This document shows, piece after piece, positions 23,803 through 31,003 of a stretch of DNA of 33,336 nt. The notes below the pieces were generated by a model. That model had not been told where the DNA came from. It saw only the letters and a program-made list of their open reading frames with translations, and did not search any database. This DNA is from Acidobacteriota bacterium (lineage in GTDB: Bacteria; Acidobacteriota; Terriglobia; Bryobacterales; Bryobacteraceae): assembly GCA_018268835.1 (NCBI GenBank), contig JAFDVU010000067.1, positions 1-33,336 of the forward strand, written 5' to 3'. Positions within the stretch are counted from its first letter, which is position 1; each line of letters starts with the position of its first letter. Both the position numbers and the translations under genes were made by a program.

Positions 23803-25329
23803 CTACGGCCGGTCGCGGCCGTCCTTGCGGATCTTCTCGAGCAGCGCGAGCAACTCCTTCACCTTCTCCGGATGCTCGGCCGCTACGTTGTGCTGCTCCG
23901 CGATATCCTCGCGCAGGTTGAAAAGCTGCGGCGCCGGATCGTTGCCGATCTCGTTTCCGGTCTGGTTGCGCTTCGGCCCGGCGTGCGCCTCGATCGCCTT
24001 CCAGTCCCCCTCAATCAGACTCAGCGCGCTGGCGTGCTCCACGATGTGCGGGCGGCCCTTCTTCGATTGGCCCAACAGCGCGGGCAGCACATCCCAACTG
24101 TCGGGCGCCGCGTCGGCCGGCAACTTGCGCCCGGTGAGCGCCGCGAGCGAAGCCAGCAGATCGATCTGGCTCACCGGCGCGTCGCTCGTCCCCGGCTTCA
24201 CGCGGCCCGGCCAGCGCACCAGGAACGGCACGCGCGTGCCGCCGTCGTACGCGCTGTACTTGCCGCCGCGCAGCGGACCCGCCGGCTTGTGATCGCCCAG
24301 CAGTTCCACCGACCGGTCGCGATATCCGTCGTCCACCACCGGCCCGTTGTCGCTCGAAAACACGAAGATCGTGTTGCGCGTGAGCTTCAGCCGCTCCAGC
24401 GTATCCAGCACCTGCCCCACGCTCCAGTCCAGTTCCACGATGGCGTCGCCGCGCGGCCCCATCCCGGTCGCGCCCACGAAACGTTTATTCGGCACGCGTG
24501 GCACGTGGATGTCGTGCGTCGCGAAATAGAGGAAAAACGGGCGCGCGTGGTTGCGCTCGATGAAGCCGAGCGCCTTGCCGGTGAGCGTATCGGCCATGTC
24601 TTCGTCCACCCAGCGGGCCTTCCTGCCGCCGCTCATGTAGCCGATGCGGCTGATCCCGTTGACGATCGAATTATCGTGCCCGTGGCTCGGGTGCATGCGC
24701 AGCAGTTCGGGATTCGCCGCGCCCGTCGGCCCGTTGCCGATATTGTGCTGGTAGTTGACCACGATCGGGTCCGCCGGATCCAACCCCACCACGCGATGGC
24801 CCTCCACGAAGACGCTCGGCACGCGATCGCCCGTCGCCGGGTAGATGAAGGATTCGTCGAACCCCACCTCGAGCGGTCCGGGCGCGATCTCGCCGTTCCA
24901 ATCCAGGTTGCCCTTGCCGAGGCCCAGGTGCCACTTCCCGACGATCCCGGTGCGATACCCCGCCTCGCGTAGCATCGCCGGCAGCGTATAGCGCCCCGGA
25001 TCGATGATCAGCCGCGCGTCGCCCGGCAGCACGCCCGTGCCCGGCTTGCGCCACGCGTACTCGCCGGTGAGCAGCGAATAGCGCGACGGCGTGCACGTGG
25101 CGCTCGACGAGTGCGCGTTGGTGAAGCGGATCCCCGCGGCCGCCGCGCGGTCGATGTTCGGCGTCTTCACGCGCGTCGCCCCGTAACACGACACGTCACC
25201 GTAGCCGAGGTCGTCGGCATACATGTACACGATGTTCGGCCGCTCGGGGGTTGCGGCAAACGCGCGGGGCGCGGCAAGCAGCGGCAGGGACGAGGCCAGC
25301 AGTCCGCGCCTGGTAATTGTAGTCGCCAT
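23803..25329 (-). CDS. Exported type I (formylglycine) sulfatase
   Basis: A 508-residue arylsulfatase-like enzyme. The Cys-type signature CTPSR begins at Cys79 (SATCTPSRYSLLTGEYAWR), the residue converted to formylglycine. Metal-binding and catalytic blocks are YMYADDLGYGD, GKWHLG, THDIHVPRVP, SSDNGP and GGKYSAYDGGTRVPFLVRWP. TITRRGLLASSLPLLAAPRA is a twin-arginine-like signal. ATG 25329 is preferred to the upstream 25356, because the latter would cover the shared promoter. It should remove sulfate esters from a glycan; the substrate is unknown, and sulfated sugars are not typical of land-plant pectin. No maturase is in the window. It is divergent from the CHAT gene, with start codons 25 bp apart. 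Confidence 0.93.
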   Translation of the reverse strand: MATTITRRGLLASSLPLLAAPRAFAATPERPNIVYMYADDLGYGDVSCYGATRVKTPNIDRAAAAGIRFTNAHSSSATCTPSRYSLLTGEYAWRKPGTGVLPGDARLIIDPGRYTLPAMLREAGYRTGIVGKWHLGLGKGNLDWNGEIAPGPLEVGFDESFIYPATGDRVPSVFVEGHRVVGLDPADPIVVNYQHNIGNGPTGAANPELLRMHPSHGHDNSIVNGISRIGYMSGGRKARWVDEDMADTLTGKALGFIERNHARPFFLYFATHDIHVPRVPNKRFVGATGMGPRGDAIVELDWSVGQVLDTLERLKLTRNTIFVFSSDNGPVVDDGYRDRSVELLGDHKPAGPLRGGKYSAYDGGTRVPFLVRWPGRVKPGTSDAPVSQIDLLASLAALTGRKLPADAAPDSWDVLPALLGQSKKGRPHIVEHASALSLIEGDWKAIEAHAGPKRNQTGNEIGNDPAPQLFNLREDIAEQHNVAAEHPEKVKELLALLEKIRKDGRDRP

Positions 25330-25337
25330 GGAAGAAT

Positions 25338-25344
25338 TATCATA
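25338..25344. promoter_or_regulatory. Symmetric shared -10 element for the sulfatase and lipase-CHAT genes
   Basis: TATCAT on plus (25338-25343) and TATGAT on minus (25344-25339) overlap within the palindrome-like TTATCATAA (25337-25345). The plus ATG at 25355 is 11 nt away and the minus ATG at 25329 is 9 nt away. Neither start has a Shine-Dalgarno, and -35 elements are weak on both sides. Confidence 0.5.
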
Positions 25345-25354
25345 AGCGATAGCC

Positions 25355-28300
25355 ATGGCGAAAAGGCCTTCTCCCCGGCGGACCCGGGCGCGCGGCGAAT
25401 CGCGCCCCCCGAAAACGCAGACGGCGTTCGCCGTCCCCAGCGATCGTATCGAACGCGGTCTGGTGACCGGGGAGAGCCAGGGCCTCCTCGAAGACTATTT
25501 CGGCCCCGAGGCCTATCGCCAGTTGCGCGACCTCGCGCTCGACGCTTCCACGCGTAGCGTCCGCGGCGGCCCGCGCGTCCTCATCCTGCCCGGCGTCATG
25601 GGCTCCACGCTCGCGCGCAAGGGACTGCTCGGCATCGAAGACACCCTCTGGATCGATCCGCTCGAGATCGCGCTCGGCCGCCTCTCCGAGCTCACGCTCT
25701 CCGGCGCGCCCAGCATCTACCACGCCAGCGGCGTGATCCTTTTCACATACCTCAAGTTGAAACTGCGCCTGAAGATCGCCGGCTTCGACGCCGACTTCTT
25801 CCCCTTCGACTGGCGCCAGAGCCTCACCGATCTCGGCGCCGCGCTCGGCGCCGCGCTGCGCCACGACGCCGCCGCCGAAGTACAACTCGTGGCGCACAGC
25901 ATGGGCGGACTGGTGGCGCGCGCCGCGCTGGCCACGCCCGCCGGCGCCAAGGTAAAGCGCCTGGTTATGCTCGGCACGCCGAACTACGGCTCCTACGCGC
26001 CGGTACAGGCGCTGCGCGGAACCTACGACGTGGTGCGCAACCTCGCCCGGCTCGACCTCAAGCACACCCCCGTGCAACTCGCCGGCGACATCTTCGGCAC
26101 CTTCCCCGGACTCCACGAGATGCTCCCCGCACCCGGTAAGTGCGAGACCGTCAACCTCTACGACCCCGCCGCCTGGCCCGCCGGCGATCCGCGCCCGCGC
26201 CCCGAGCGCCTCGCCGCCGTCAAGCCGGTACTCGACCAACTCGCGCCCGCCGACCAGCGCTTCTACCTCATCGCCGGCGTCAACCAGCAGACCACCGTCG
26301 GGGTGCGCATGCAGAACGGCGACTTCGCCTACGATTTCTCCGCCGAAGGCGACGGCACCGTCCCACTCGCCTTCGCCCGGCTCGATGGCATTCCGCCCGG
26401 GCAGACCTGGTACGTGGAAGAACAGCACGGCAGCCTACCCAACAACGGCAAGGTCGAAAGCGCCGTCATCGACGTCCTTTCCACCGGCGCCACGCACGCG
26501 CTTCCCTCTTCCCAGCCCGCCGTCTCCCGCGCCGTCACCACCGTCACCGAGCACGAACTGCGCGCCCTGCGTGCCCCGGCCCTTTCCGGCAGCGAAGCCT
26601 ACCGCCACCTGATCGATAGCTTCGCGGCTCCCGTGCGCGCCGGCGCCGCTGCGGCGTCCGAGCCGGCGACGCCGTCCGCGCCCACCACCGCCGCCGGCGA
26701 AACCCCGCCCCTGCAAAATCTCGTAATCGGACGCCGCCGCCAGCGCCGCCTCGAAATCACGCTCGCCAACGGCAGCCTCACCGAAGCCGATTCGCAAGCC
26801 TACGTGCTCGGCGTCTTCCGCGACGTCGCGCCGAGCGGCGCCGCCCTGGCCATCGACCAGCGTCTCGACGGCGCCATTTCCGATTTCTCCGCGCGCCGCA
26901 TCTTCGGCGGCGACGTCGGCGAACTCTTCACGCTGCCCGCGTCTCGCAGCCGCCTCGGCGCCGACCTCGTCGTCTTCGCCGGGCTCGGTCCCTTCGACCG
27001 CTTCAACGCCGACGTGCACCAACTCGCCGCCGAAAACATCGTGCGCATGATGGTGCGCAGCCACGTCACCGAATTTGCCACCGTCCTGATCGGCGCCGGC
27101 GGCGGGCAAAGCGTCCCCGCCGTGCTCGCCAACCTGCTTACCGGCTTCCTGCGCGCGCTGCACGATGCGGACCCCCGCCACCGTTTCCGCGGCGTCACCT
27201 TCTGCGAGACCGATCCCGCCCGCTTTGCCGAGATGAAGGCCGCGCTGCTCTCTCTCTCCGGCAGCGCGCTCTTCGACGAAGTGGAACTCACGCTCGACGA
27301 AGTGCGCCTTCCCGCCCCCGCTCCCGCGCGCGGCGCCGCCGTCCTCGCCGCCGGCCCCGAACCGCTCTACGCCATGATCCGTCAGGAGGCCGCGTCCGGC
27401 GGCGCCCTGCACTTCCGCGTCTCCGTGCTCGGCTCCGGCATGAAAGCCGCGGTGGTCAGCCTCGCGCAAAATGTGGAGTCTTCCAATCTCGACGAACTCC
27501 TGCGCGGCTTCGACGCCGTCGCCGGCACCAATCGCGCCTGGGACGTCGGCTCCTTCGGCGTGAAATTCGGGGAGTTGATGCTGCCCGGCGACGTGCGCGA
27601 AATCCTCGCCGCGTCCTCCGACCGGCACCTCGTCCTGGTGCACGACGCCGCCGCTTCCCGCATCCCCTGGGAGACGCTTAAGATCGGCGAGTGGCAGCCG
27701 GGCCTCGCCGCCGGCATCAGCCGCCACTACCTGGCCGACGACCTGCCCATCGCCACCTGGCTCGAGCAGCGCCGCGCCCAGCCCGGCTTGAAACTGCTGC
27801 TCATCGTCGATCCCACCCAGAACCTGCCCGGCGCGGTCACCGAAGGGGACCGCATCCTCAAACTCGCCGCCGGAATCGACGGTCTGGAAGTCACCGAACT
27901 GCGCCGCGACCGCGCCACCAAGCCCGCCGTGCTCGCCGCCCTGCGCAGCGGCCGCTTCGACATCGTGCACTACGCCGGCCACGCCTTCTTCGACGAAAAG
28001 GCGCGCGGCCGCAGCGGGCTGTTGCTCGCCGGGGAAAACGTCCTCTCCGGCGCCGACCTCACCGGCATCAGCAACCTGCCGTTCCTGGTCTTCTTCAACG
28101 CCTGCCAGGCCGGACGCGTCCGCGGCGGCAAACCCGCGGCGCCCGGCACCCCGCCCGCCAGCCGCGCCGCCGAAACATCCTGCGGCGTCGCCGAAACCAT
28201 GATGCGCGGAGGCATCGCCAACTACCTGAGCACTTACTGGCCGGTCGGCGACGACGCCGCCGAGACCTTCGCCTCCACCTTCTATCAGGGCGTGCTCGGC

Positions 28301-28423
28301 GGCGGGTCCCTCGGCGCCGCGCTGCTCGATGCGCGCAAAGCCGTCGATCAACTCGGCGCGAAAGACTGGGCCGACTACATCCTCTACGGCAGCTACGATT
28401 TCATTCTTAAGAGGCGTGCATGA
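25355..28423 (+). CDS. Lipase / macro-like / CHAT protease fusion protein
   Basis: A 1,022-residue soluble protein with three modules. Residues about 70-400 are an LCAT/PGAP1-like alpha/beta-hydrolase: VLILPGVMGSTLA, nucleophile Ser182 in AHSMGG, Asp333 in EGDGTVPLA and His358 in EEQHGSLPNN, a complete triad typical of phospholipases/acyltransferases. Residues about 455-640 resemble the N-terminal macro-like domain of M17 aminopeptidases (SGAALAIDQRLDGAI, LPASRSRLGADLVVFAGLG), without the peptidase domain. Residues about 740-1020 are a CHAT caspase-like protease with catalytic His876 in VHYAGHAFFDE and Cys917 in FFNACQAGR. There is no signal peptide; the first 20 residues are very basic. An Ala/Pro linker (about 420-450) could be a cleavage site. 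ATGA overlap couples it to the EVE gene. An effector role in immunity or regulated cell death is inference. Confidence 0.85.
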   Translation: MAKRPSPRRTRARGESRPPKTQTAFAVPSDRIERGLVTGESQGLLEDYFGPEAYRQLRDLALDASTRSVRGGPRVLILPGVMGSTLARKGLLGIEDTLWIDPLEIALGRLSELTLSGAPSIYHASGVILFTYLKLKLRLKIAGFDADFFPFDWRQSLTDLGAALGAALRHDAAAEVQLVAHSMGGLVARAALATPAGAKVKRLVMLGTPNYGSYAPVQALRGTYDVVRNLARLDLKHTPVQLAGDIFGTFPGLHEMLPAPGKCETVNLYDPAAWPAGDPRPRPERLAAVKPVLDQLAPADQRFYLIAGVNQQTTVGVRMQNGDFAYDFSAEGDGTVPLAFARLDGIPPGQTWYVEEQHGSLPNNGKVESAVIDVLSTGATHALPSSQPAVSRAVTTVTEHELRALRAPALSGSEAYRHLIDSFAAPVRAGAAAASEPATPSAPTTAAGETPPLQNLVIGRRRQRRLEITLANGSLTEADSQAYVLGVFRDVAPSGAALAIDQRLDGAISDFSARRIFGGDVGELFTLPASRSRLGADLVVFAGLGPFDRFNADVHQLAAENIVRMMVRSHVTEFATVLIGAGGGQSVPAVLANLLTGFLRALHDADPRHRFRGVTFCETDPARFAEMKAALLSLSGSALFDEVELTLDEVRLPAPAPARGAAVLAAGPEPLYAMIRQEAASGGALHFRVSVLGSGMKAAVVSLAQNVESSNLDELLRGFDAVAGTNRAWDVGSFGVKFGELMLPGDVREILAASSDRHLVLVHDAAASRIPWETLKIGEWQPGLAAGISRHYLADDLPIATWLEQRRAQPGLKLLLIVDPTQNLPGAVTEGDRILKLAAGIDGLEVTELRRDRATKPAVLAALRSGRFDIVHYAGHAFFDEKARGRSGLLLAGENVLSGADLTGISNLPFLVFFNACQAGRVRGGKPAAPGTPPASRAAETSCGVAETMMRGGIANYLSTYWPVGDDAAETFASTFYQGVLGGGSLGAALLDARKAVDQLGAKDWADYILYGSYDFILKRRA

Positions 28424-28806
28424 AACACTTCCTGGCCAAGACCGAACCTTCCACCTATTCCATCGACGATCTCCAACGCGACGGCTCCACCGTCTGGGAC
28501 GGCGTCACCAATCCGCAGGCGTTGAAGGCCATCCGCGCCATGCGCCCGGGCGACCGCGTGTACATCTATCACTCCGGCGGCGTCAGTGCGGTAGTCGGTC
28601 TCGCCAGGGTGAAGAGCGAACCGCGCGACGATCCGAAGAATCCGAAGTCCGCGGTAGTGGAACTCGAATTCGATCGGAAGCTCGATCGGCCAATCACGCT
28701 CGCGGAGATCAAGCAGTCGGGCAAGTTCGCGGATTGGGCCCTCGTGCGTCAGGGCCGCCTTTCCACCATGGAAGTCCCGCCCGAATTCGTCGCCTGGATT
28801 AAGTAG
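28420..28806 (+). CDS. EVE-domain (PUA-like) protein
   Basis: A 128-residue single-domain EVE protein of normal length, related to thymocyte nuclear protein 1. Family features are the opening KHFLAKTEPSTYSIDDLQRD, WDGVTNPQALKAIRAMRPGD, VYIYHSGGVSAVVGLARV, VELEFDRKLDRPITLAEIK and FADWALVRQGRLSTMEVPPE. EVE folds belong to the PUA-like group that binds modified nucleobases in DNA or RNA, and several occur in modification-dependent restriction systems. The ATG lies inside the stop of the lipase-CHAT gene (ATGA, 28420-28423), so the two proteins are probably made together. Immediately after its TAG a double hairpin begins. The function is inferred from the family; standalone EVE proteins also occur outside defence loci. 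Confidence 0.92.
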   Translation: MKHFLAKTEPSTYSIDDLQRDGSTVWDGVTNPQALKAIRAMRPGDRVYIYHSGGVSAVVGLARVKSEPRDDPKNPKSAVVELEFDRKLDRPITLAEIKQSGKFADWALVRQGRLSTMEVPPEFVAWIK

Positions 28807-28845
28807 TGTCGGCCTCCCGGCCGACAAAGGCGAGCGCAGCTCGCC
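28807..28845. repeat. Two adjacent perfect stem-loops (REP-like element)
   Basis: Arms TGTCGGCC (28807-28814) and GGCCGACA (28819-28826) form an 8-bp stem with a 4-nt loop. GGCGAGC (28829-28835) and GCTCGCC (28839-28845) form a 7-bp stem with a 3-nt loop. They begin at the base after the EVE stop codon, are not followed by a T-tract, and are trailed by GCATGC-rich DNA. This looks like a dispersed intergenic palindromic repeat that may also slow transcription. Confidence 0.6.
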
Positions 28846-28874
28846 CATGCATGCCGCATGCCTGCACCACGGGT

Positions 28875-28880
28875 TATCCT
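28875..28880 (+). promoter_or_regulatory. Possible -10 element of the DUF1080 operon
   Basis: TATCCT ends 10 nt before the ATG at 28891. No good -35 is visible, and the hairpins just upstream separate this unit from the EVE gene. Confidence 0.3.
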
Positions 28881-28890
28881 GGTAGCCAAT

Positions 28891-29721
28891 ATGCGAAAGA
28901 CCACCGCGTTTGTGATTGCACTCGCCGCCGTGGCGATACTCGCCGCGCAGCAACAAAACAAGCAGCCCAACCCCGATCTCGGCTTCACCGACACCCCGAT
29001 TCTTCCGGGGCTGAAATGGCACGTCCACGATCCCGCCCGTCCGCACCCGCCCATCGTCACGCCCGGCGCGACGCCTTACGCGCCACCCTCCGACGCCATC
29101 GTCCTCTTCGACGGCAAGGACCTCTCCCAGTGGGCGCACTGCGCAAGCCCCGATTGTGGCAAGATCCGCGAAGCCACGTGGCCGGTTAAGGACGGTTACT
29201 TCGAGGTAGGGAAGAATGCTGGCGACCTGATCACCCGCGAGAAATTCGGCGACGTGCAACTGCACATCGAGTTCAGCGAACCGCCTGGCATCACCGGCAC
29301 CAGCCAGGCGCGCGGCAACAGCGGCGTGATGCTGATGCACCGCTACGAAATTCAGGTACTGGACGGATATAAGAACCTCACCTACGCCGACGGGCAGGTC
29401 GGCGCCATCTACGGGCAGTGGCCGCCGCTGGCCAATCCCAGCCGCCCGCCCGGCGAATGGAACGTCTACGACATCGTCTTCGAAGCACCCAAATTCGACG
29501 GCGAAAAGCTCGTCAAGCCGGCCTACTTCACCGTGTTCCTCAACGGCGTCATGATGCACAACCGCAAGGAATCCATGGGCCCCATGGTCTACCGGCACGT
29601 CGCGCACTACGTGCCACAGCCGGCCGAAGATTCGCTCGCGCTGCAGGACCATCACAATCCCGTGCGCTACCGCAACATCTGGATCCGCCGCCTGCGTCAA
29701 TACGATGAGCCTGAGAAGTAG
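28891..29721 (+). CDS. DUF1080 / 3-keto-disaccharide hydrolase-type protein (exported)
   Basis: A 276-residue exported protein with a concanavalin-like DUF1080 fold, a family now linked to hydrolysis of 3-keto-glycosides. The signal peptide is MRKTTAFVIALAAVAILAAQ. The domain runs from DAIVLFDGKDLSQWAHC to YRNIWIRRL, with GDLITREKFGDVQLHIEFSE, GNSGVMLMHRYEIQVLD and QDHHNPVRYRNIW as typical blocks. A proline-rich stretch (PGLKWHVHDPARPHPPIV) precedes it. The ATG at 28891 is preferred to an upstream ATG at 28858 because it opens the signal peptide. It is followed, with a 17-bp overlap, by a Gfo/Idh/MocA-like gene, the usual partner in oxidative glycoside cleavage, so it probably acts on an oxidised glycoside outside the cytoplasm. 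Confidence 0.9.
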   Translation: MRKTTAFVIALAAVAILAAQQQNKQPNPDLGFTDTPILPGLKWHVHDPARPHPPIVTPGATPYAPPSDAIVLFDGKDLSQWAHCASPDCGKIREATWPVKDGYFEVGKNAGDLITREKFGDVQLHIEFSEPPGITGTSQARGNSGVMLMHRYEIQVLDGYKNLTYADGQVGAIYGQWPPLANPSRPPGEWNVYDIVFEAPKFDGEKLVKPAYFTVFLNGVMMHNRKESMGPMVYRHVAHYVPQPAEDSLALQDHHNPVRYRNIWIRRLRQYDEPEK

Positions 29722-31003
29722 CCTGCTGCCGGCCGCGGCCGTGTTACTCGCCGCGACCGCGCCGGCGCAAATCAACCGTATGCAATCGCGACTCATTATC
29801 GTGGAACCGGGACATTTCCACGCCACCCTGCTGCAGAAGGAAATGTATCCCTGGCTGGACCGCCGTGTCAGCGTCTTTGCGCCGCTGGGGCCGGAACTGC
29901 TCGACTACCTCAGCCGCATCGCCGCCTTCAACCTGCGTAAAGACAACCCCACCAACTGGCAACTCGAGGTCCACACCGGCGATGACCCAATGGCGGAGAT
30001 GCTGCGCGACCGCCCCGGCAACATCGTCGTCTTCACGGGCAAGAACCGGCTGAAGATCGACCGCATTCTGGCCGCGCTCCGCGCCGGGCTAAACGTACTG
30101 GCAGATAAGCCCTGGATCATCCGCTCGGCCGACCTGCCGAAGCTCGAAGAGGCGCTCAAACTGGCGCGCGAAAAGAAACTCGCCGCCTACGACATCATGA
30201 CCGAGCGCTACGAAGTCACCAGCCAGTTGCAGCGCGAGTTCGTAGATGACCCCGCCGTCTTCGGCGACCCTGTGCGCGTGAAGGCGCGCAGCATCCACAA
30301 CGTGATGAAGATGGTGGCGGGCACCCCGCTCAAGCGCCCCACCTGGTTCTTCGATATCGATGAGTACGGCGAAGGTCTCGCCGACGTCGGCACCCACGTG
30401 GTGGATCTCGTCCAGTGGACGCTCTTCCCCGGGCAGCCCCTCGATTGGCGCCAGGACATCCGCATCACCGGCGGACGCCGCTGGCCGCTCGTGCTCACCG
30501 CGGAGCAGTACCGCCAGGTGACCGGCGTGCCGCGCCAGGGAGCGCTCGATTACTACTGCAACAACGCGGTCGAATACACGTTGCGCGGCGTGCCCGTCTC
30601 GCTCGAAATCGGCTGGGAGTGGGAAGCGCCCGGCGCGGGCGATGTCTACGAGGCATCCTTCGCCGGCACGAAGTCGCGCGTGGAGATCCGCCAGGGCGCG
30701 GCGGAAAAGTGGGTGCCGGAGTTGTACGTTGAGCCCGCTAGCAAGGAGGCTGCCGCCGCCGTCGAAGCACGCGTCGCGGCGCTACAAGCGCGCTGGCCCG
30801 GAGTCGCGGTCGAGCGCTCCGGCGCCGGCCTGCACATCGCCATCCCGCCGGGGTTCCGGGTCGGACACGAAGCGCATTTCGCGCAGGTTACCAACCGCTT
30901 CGTGGACTTCATCAACGCGCCGGACTCCATGCCGGCGTGGGAGGATTCGTTCATGATGGCCAAGTATTACGTTTCCACCAAGGGCACGGAGGTAGGGAAA
31001 TGA
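29705..31003 (+). CDS. Exported Gfo/Idh/MocA-like oxidoreductase lacking the usual nucleotide-binding motif
   Basis: A 432-residue protein related to Gfo/Idh/MocA oxidoreductases with the 'putative oxidoreductase' type C-terminal domain. Family features are IVVFTGKNRLKIDRILAALR, LNVLADKPWII (the EKP motif as DKP), YDIMTERYE and GEGLADVGTHVVDLVQWTLF. The N-terminal Rossmann fingerprint GxGxxG is absent; the equivalent stretch reads RLIIVEPGHFHATLL. A Sec-type signal peptide (MSLRSSLLPAAAVLLAATAP, cut near AQ) is predicted, whereas NAD-loaded members normally use the Tat route. Cofactor use is therefore doubtful. An internal ATG at 29780 would give a cytoplasmic form, but the upstream start overlaps the DUF1080 stop by 17 bp as expected for coupling. 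It overlaps the next gene by 4 bp (ATGA). Confidence 0.85.
   Translation: MSLRSSLLPAAAVLLAATAPAQINRMQSRLIIVEPGHFHATLLQKEMYPWLDRRVSVFAPLGPELLDYLSRIAAFNLRKDNPTNWQLEVHTGDDPMAEMLRDRPGNIVVFTGKNRLKIDRILAALRAGLNVLADKPWIIRSADLPKLEEALKLAREKKLAAYDIMTERYEVTSQLQREFVDDPAVFGDPVRVKARSIHNVMKMVAGTPLKRPTWFFDIDEYGEGLADVGTHVVDLVQWTLFPGQPLDWRQDIRITGGRRWPLVLTAEQYRQVTGVPRQGALDYYCNNAVEYTLRGVPVSLEIGWEWEAPGAGDVYEASFAGTKSRVEIRQGAAEKWVPELYVEPASKEAAAAVEARVAALQARWPGVAVERSGAGLHIAIPPGFRVGHEAHFAQVTNRFVDFINAPDSMPAWEDSFMMAKYYVSTKGTEVGK

Noticed and set aside
26435..28351. 638-codon minus-strand open frame across the lipase-CHAT gene
   Set aside because: Gly/Glu/Ala/Val-rich shadow of a real gene whose active-site motifs on the plus strand are clear.
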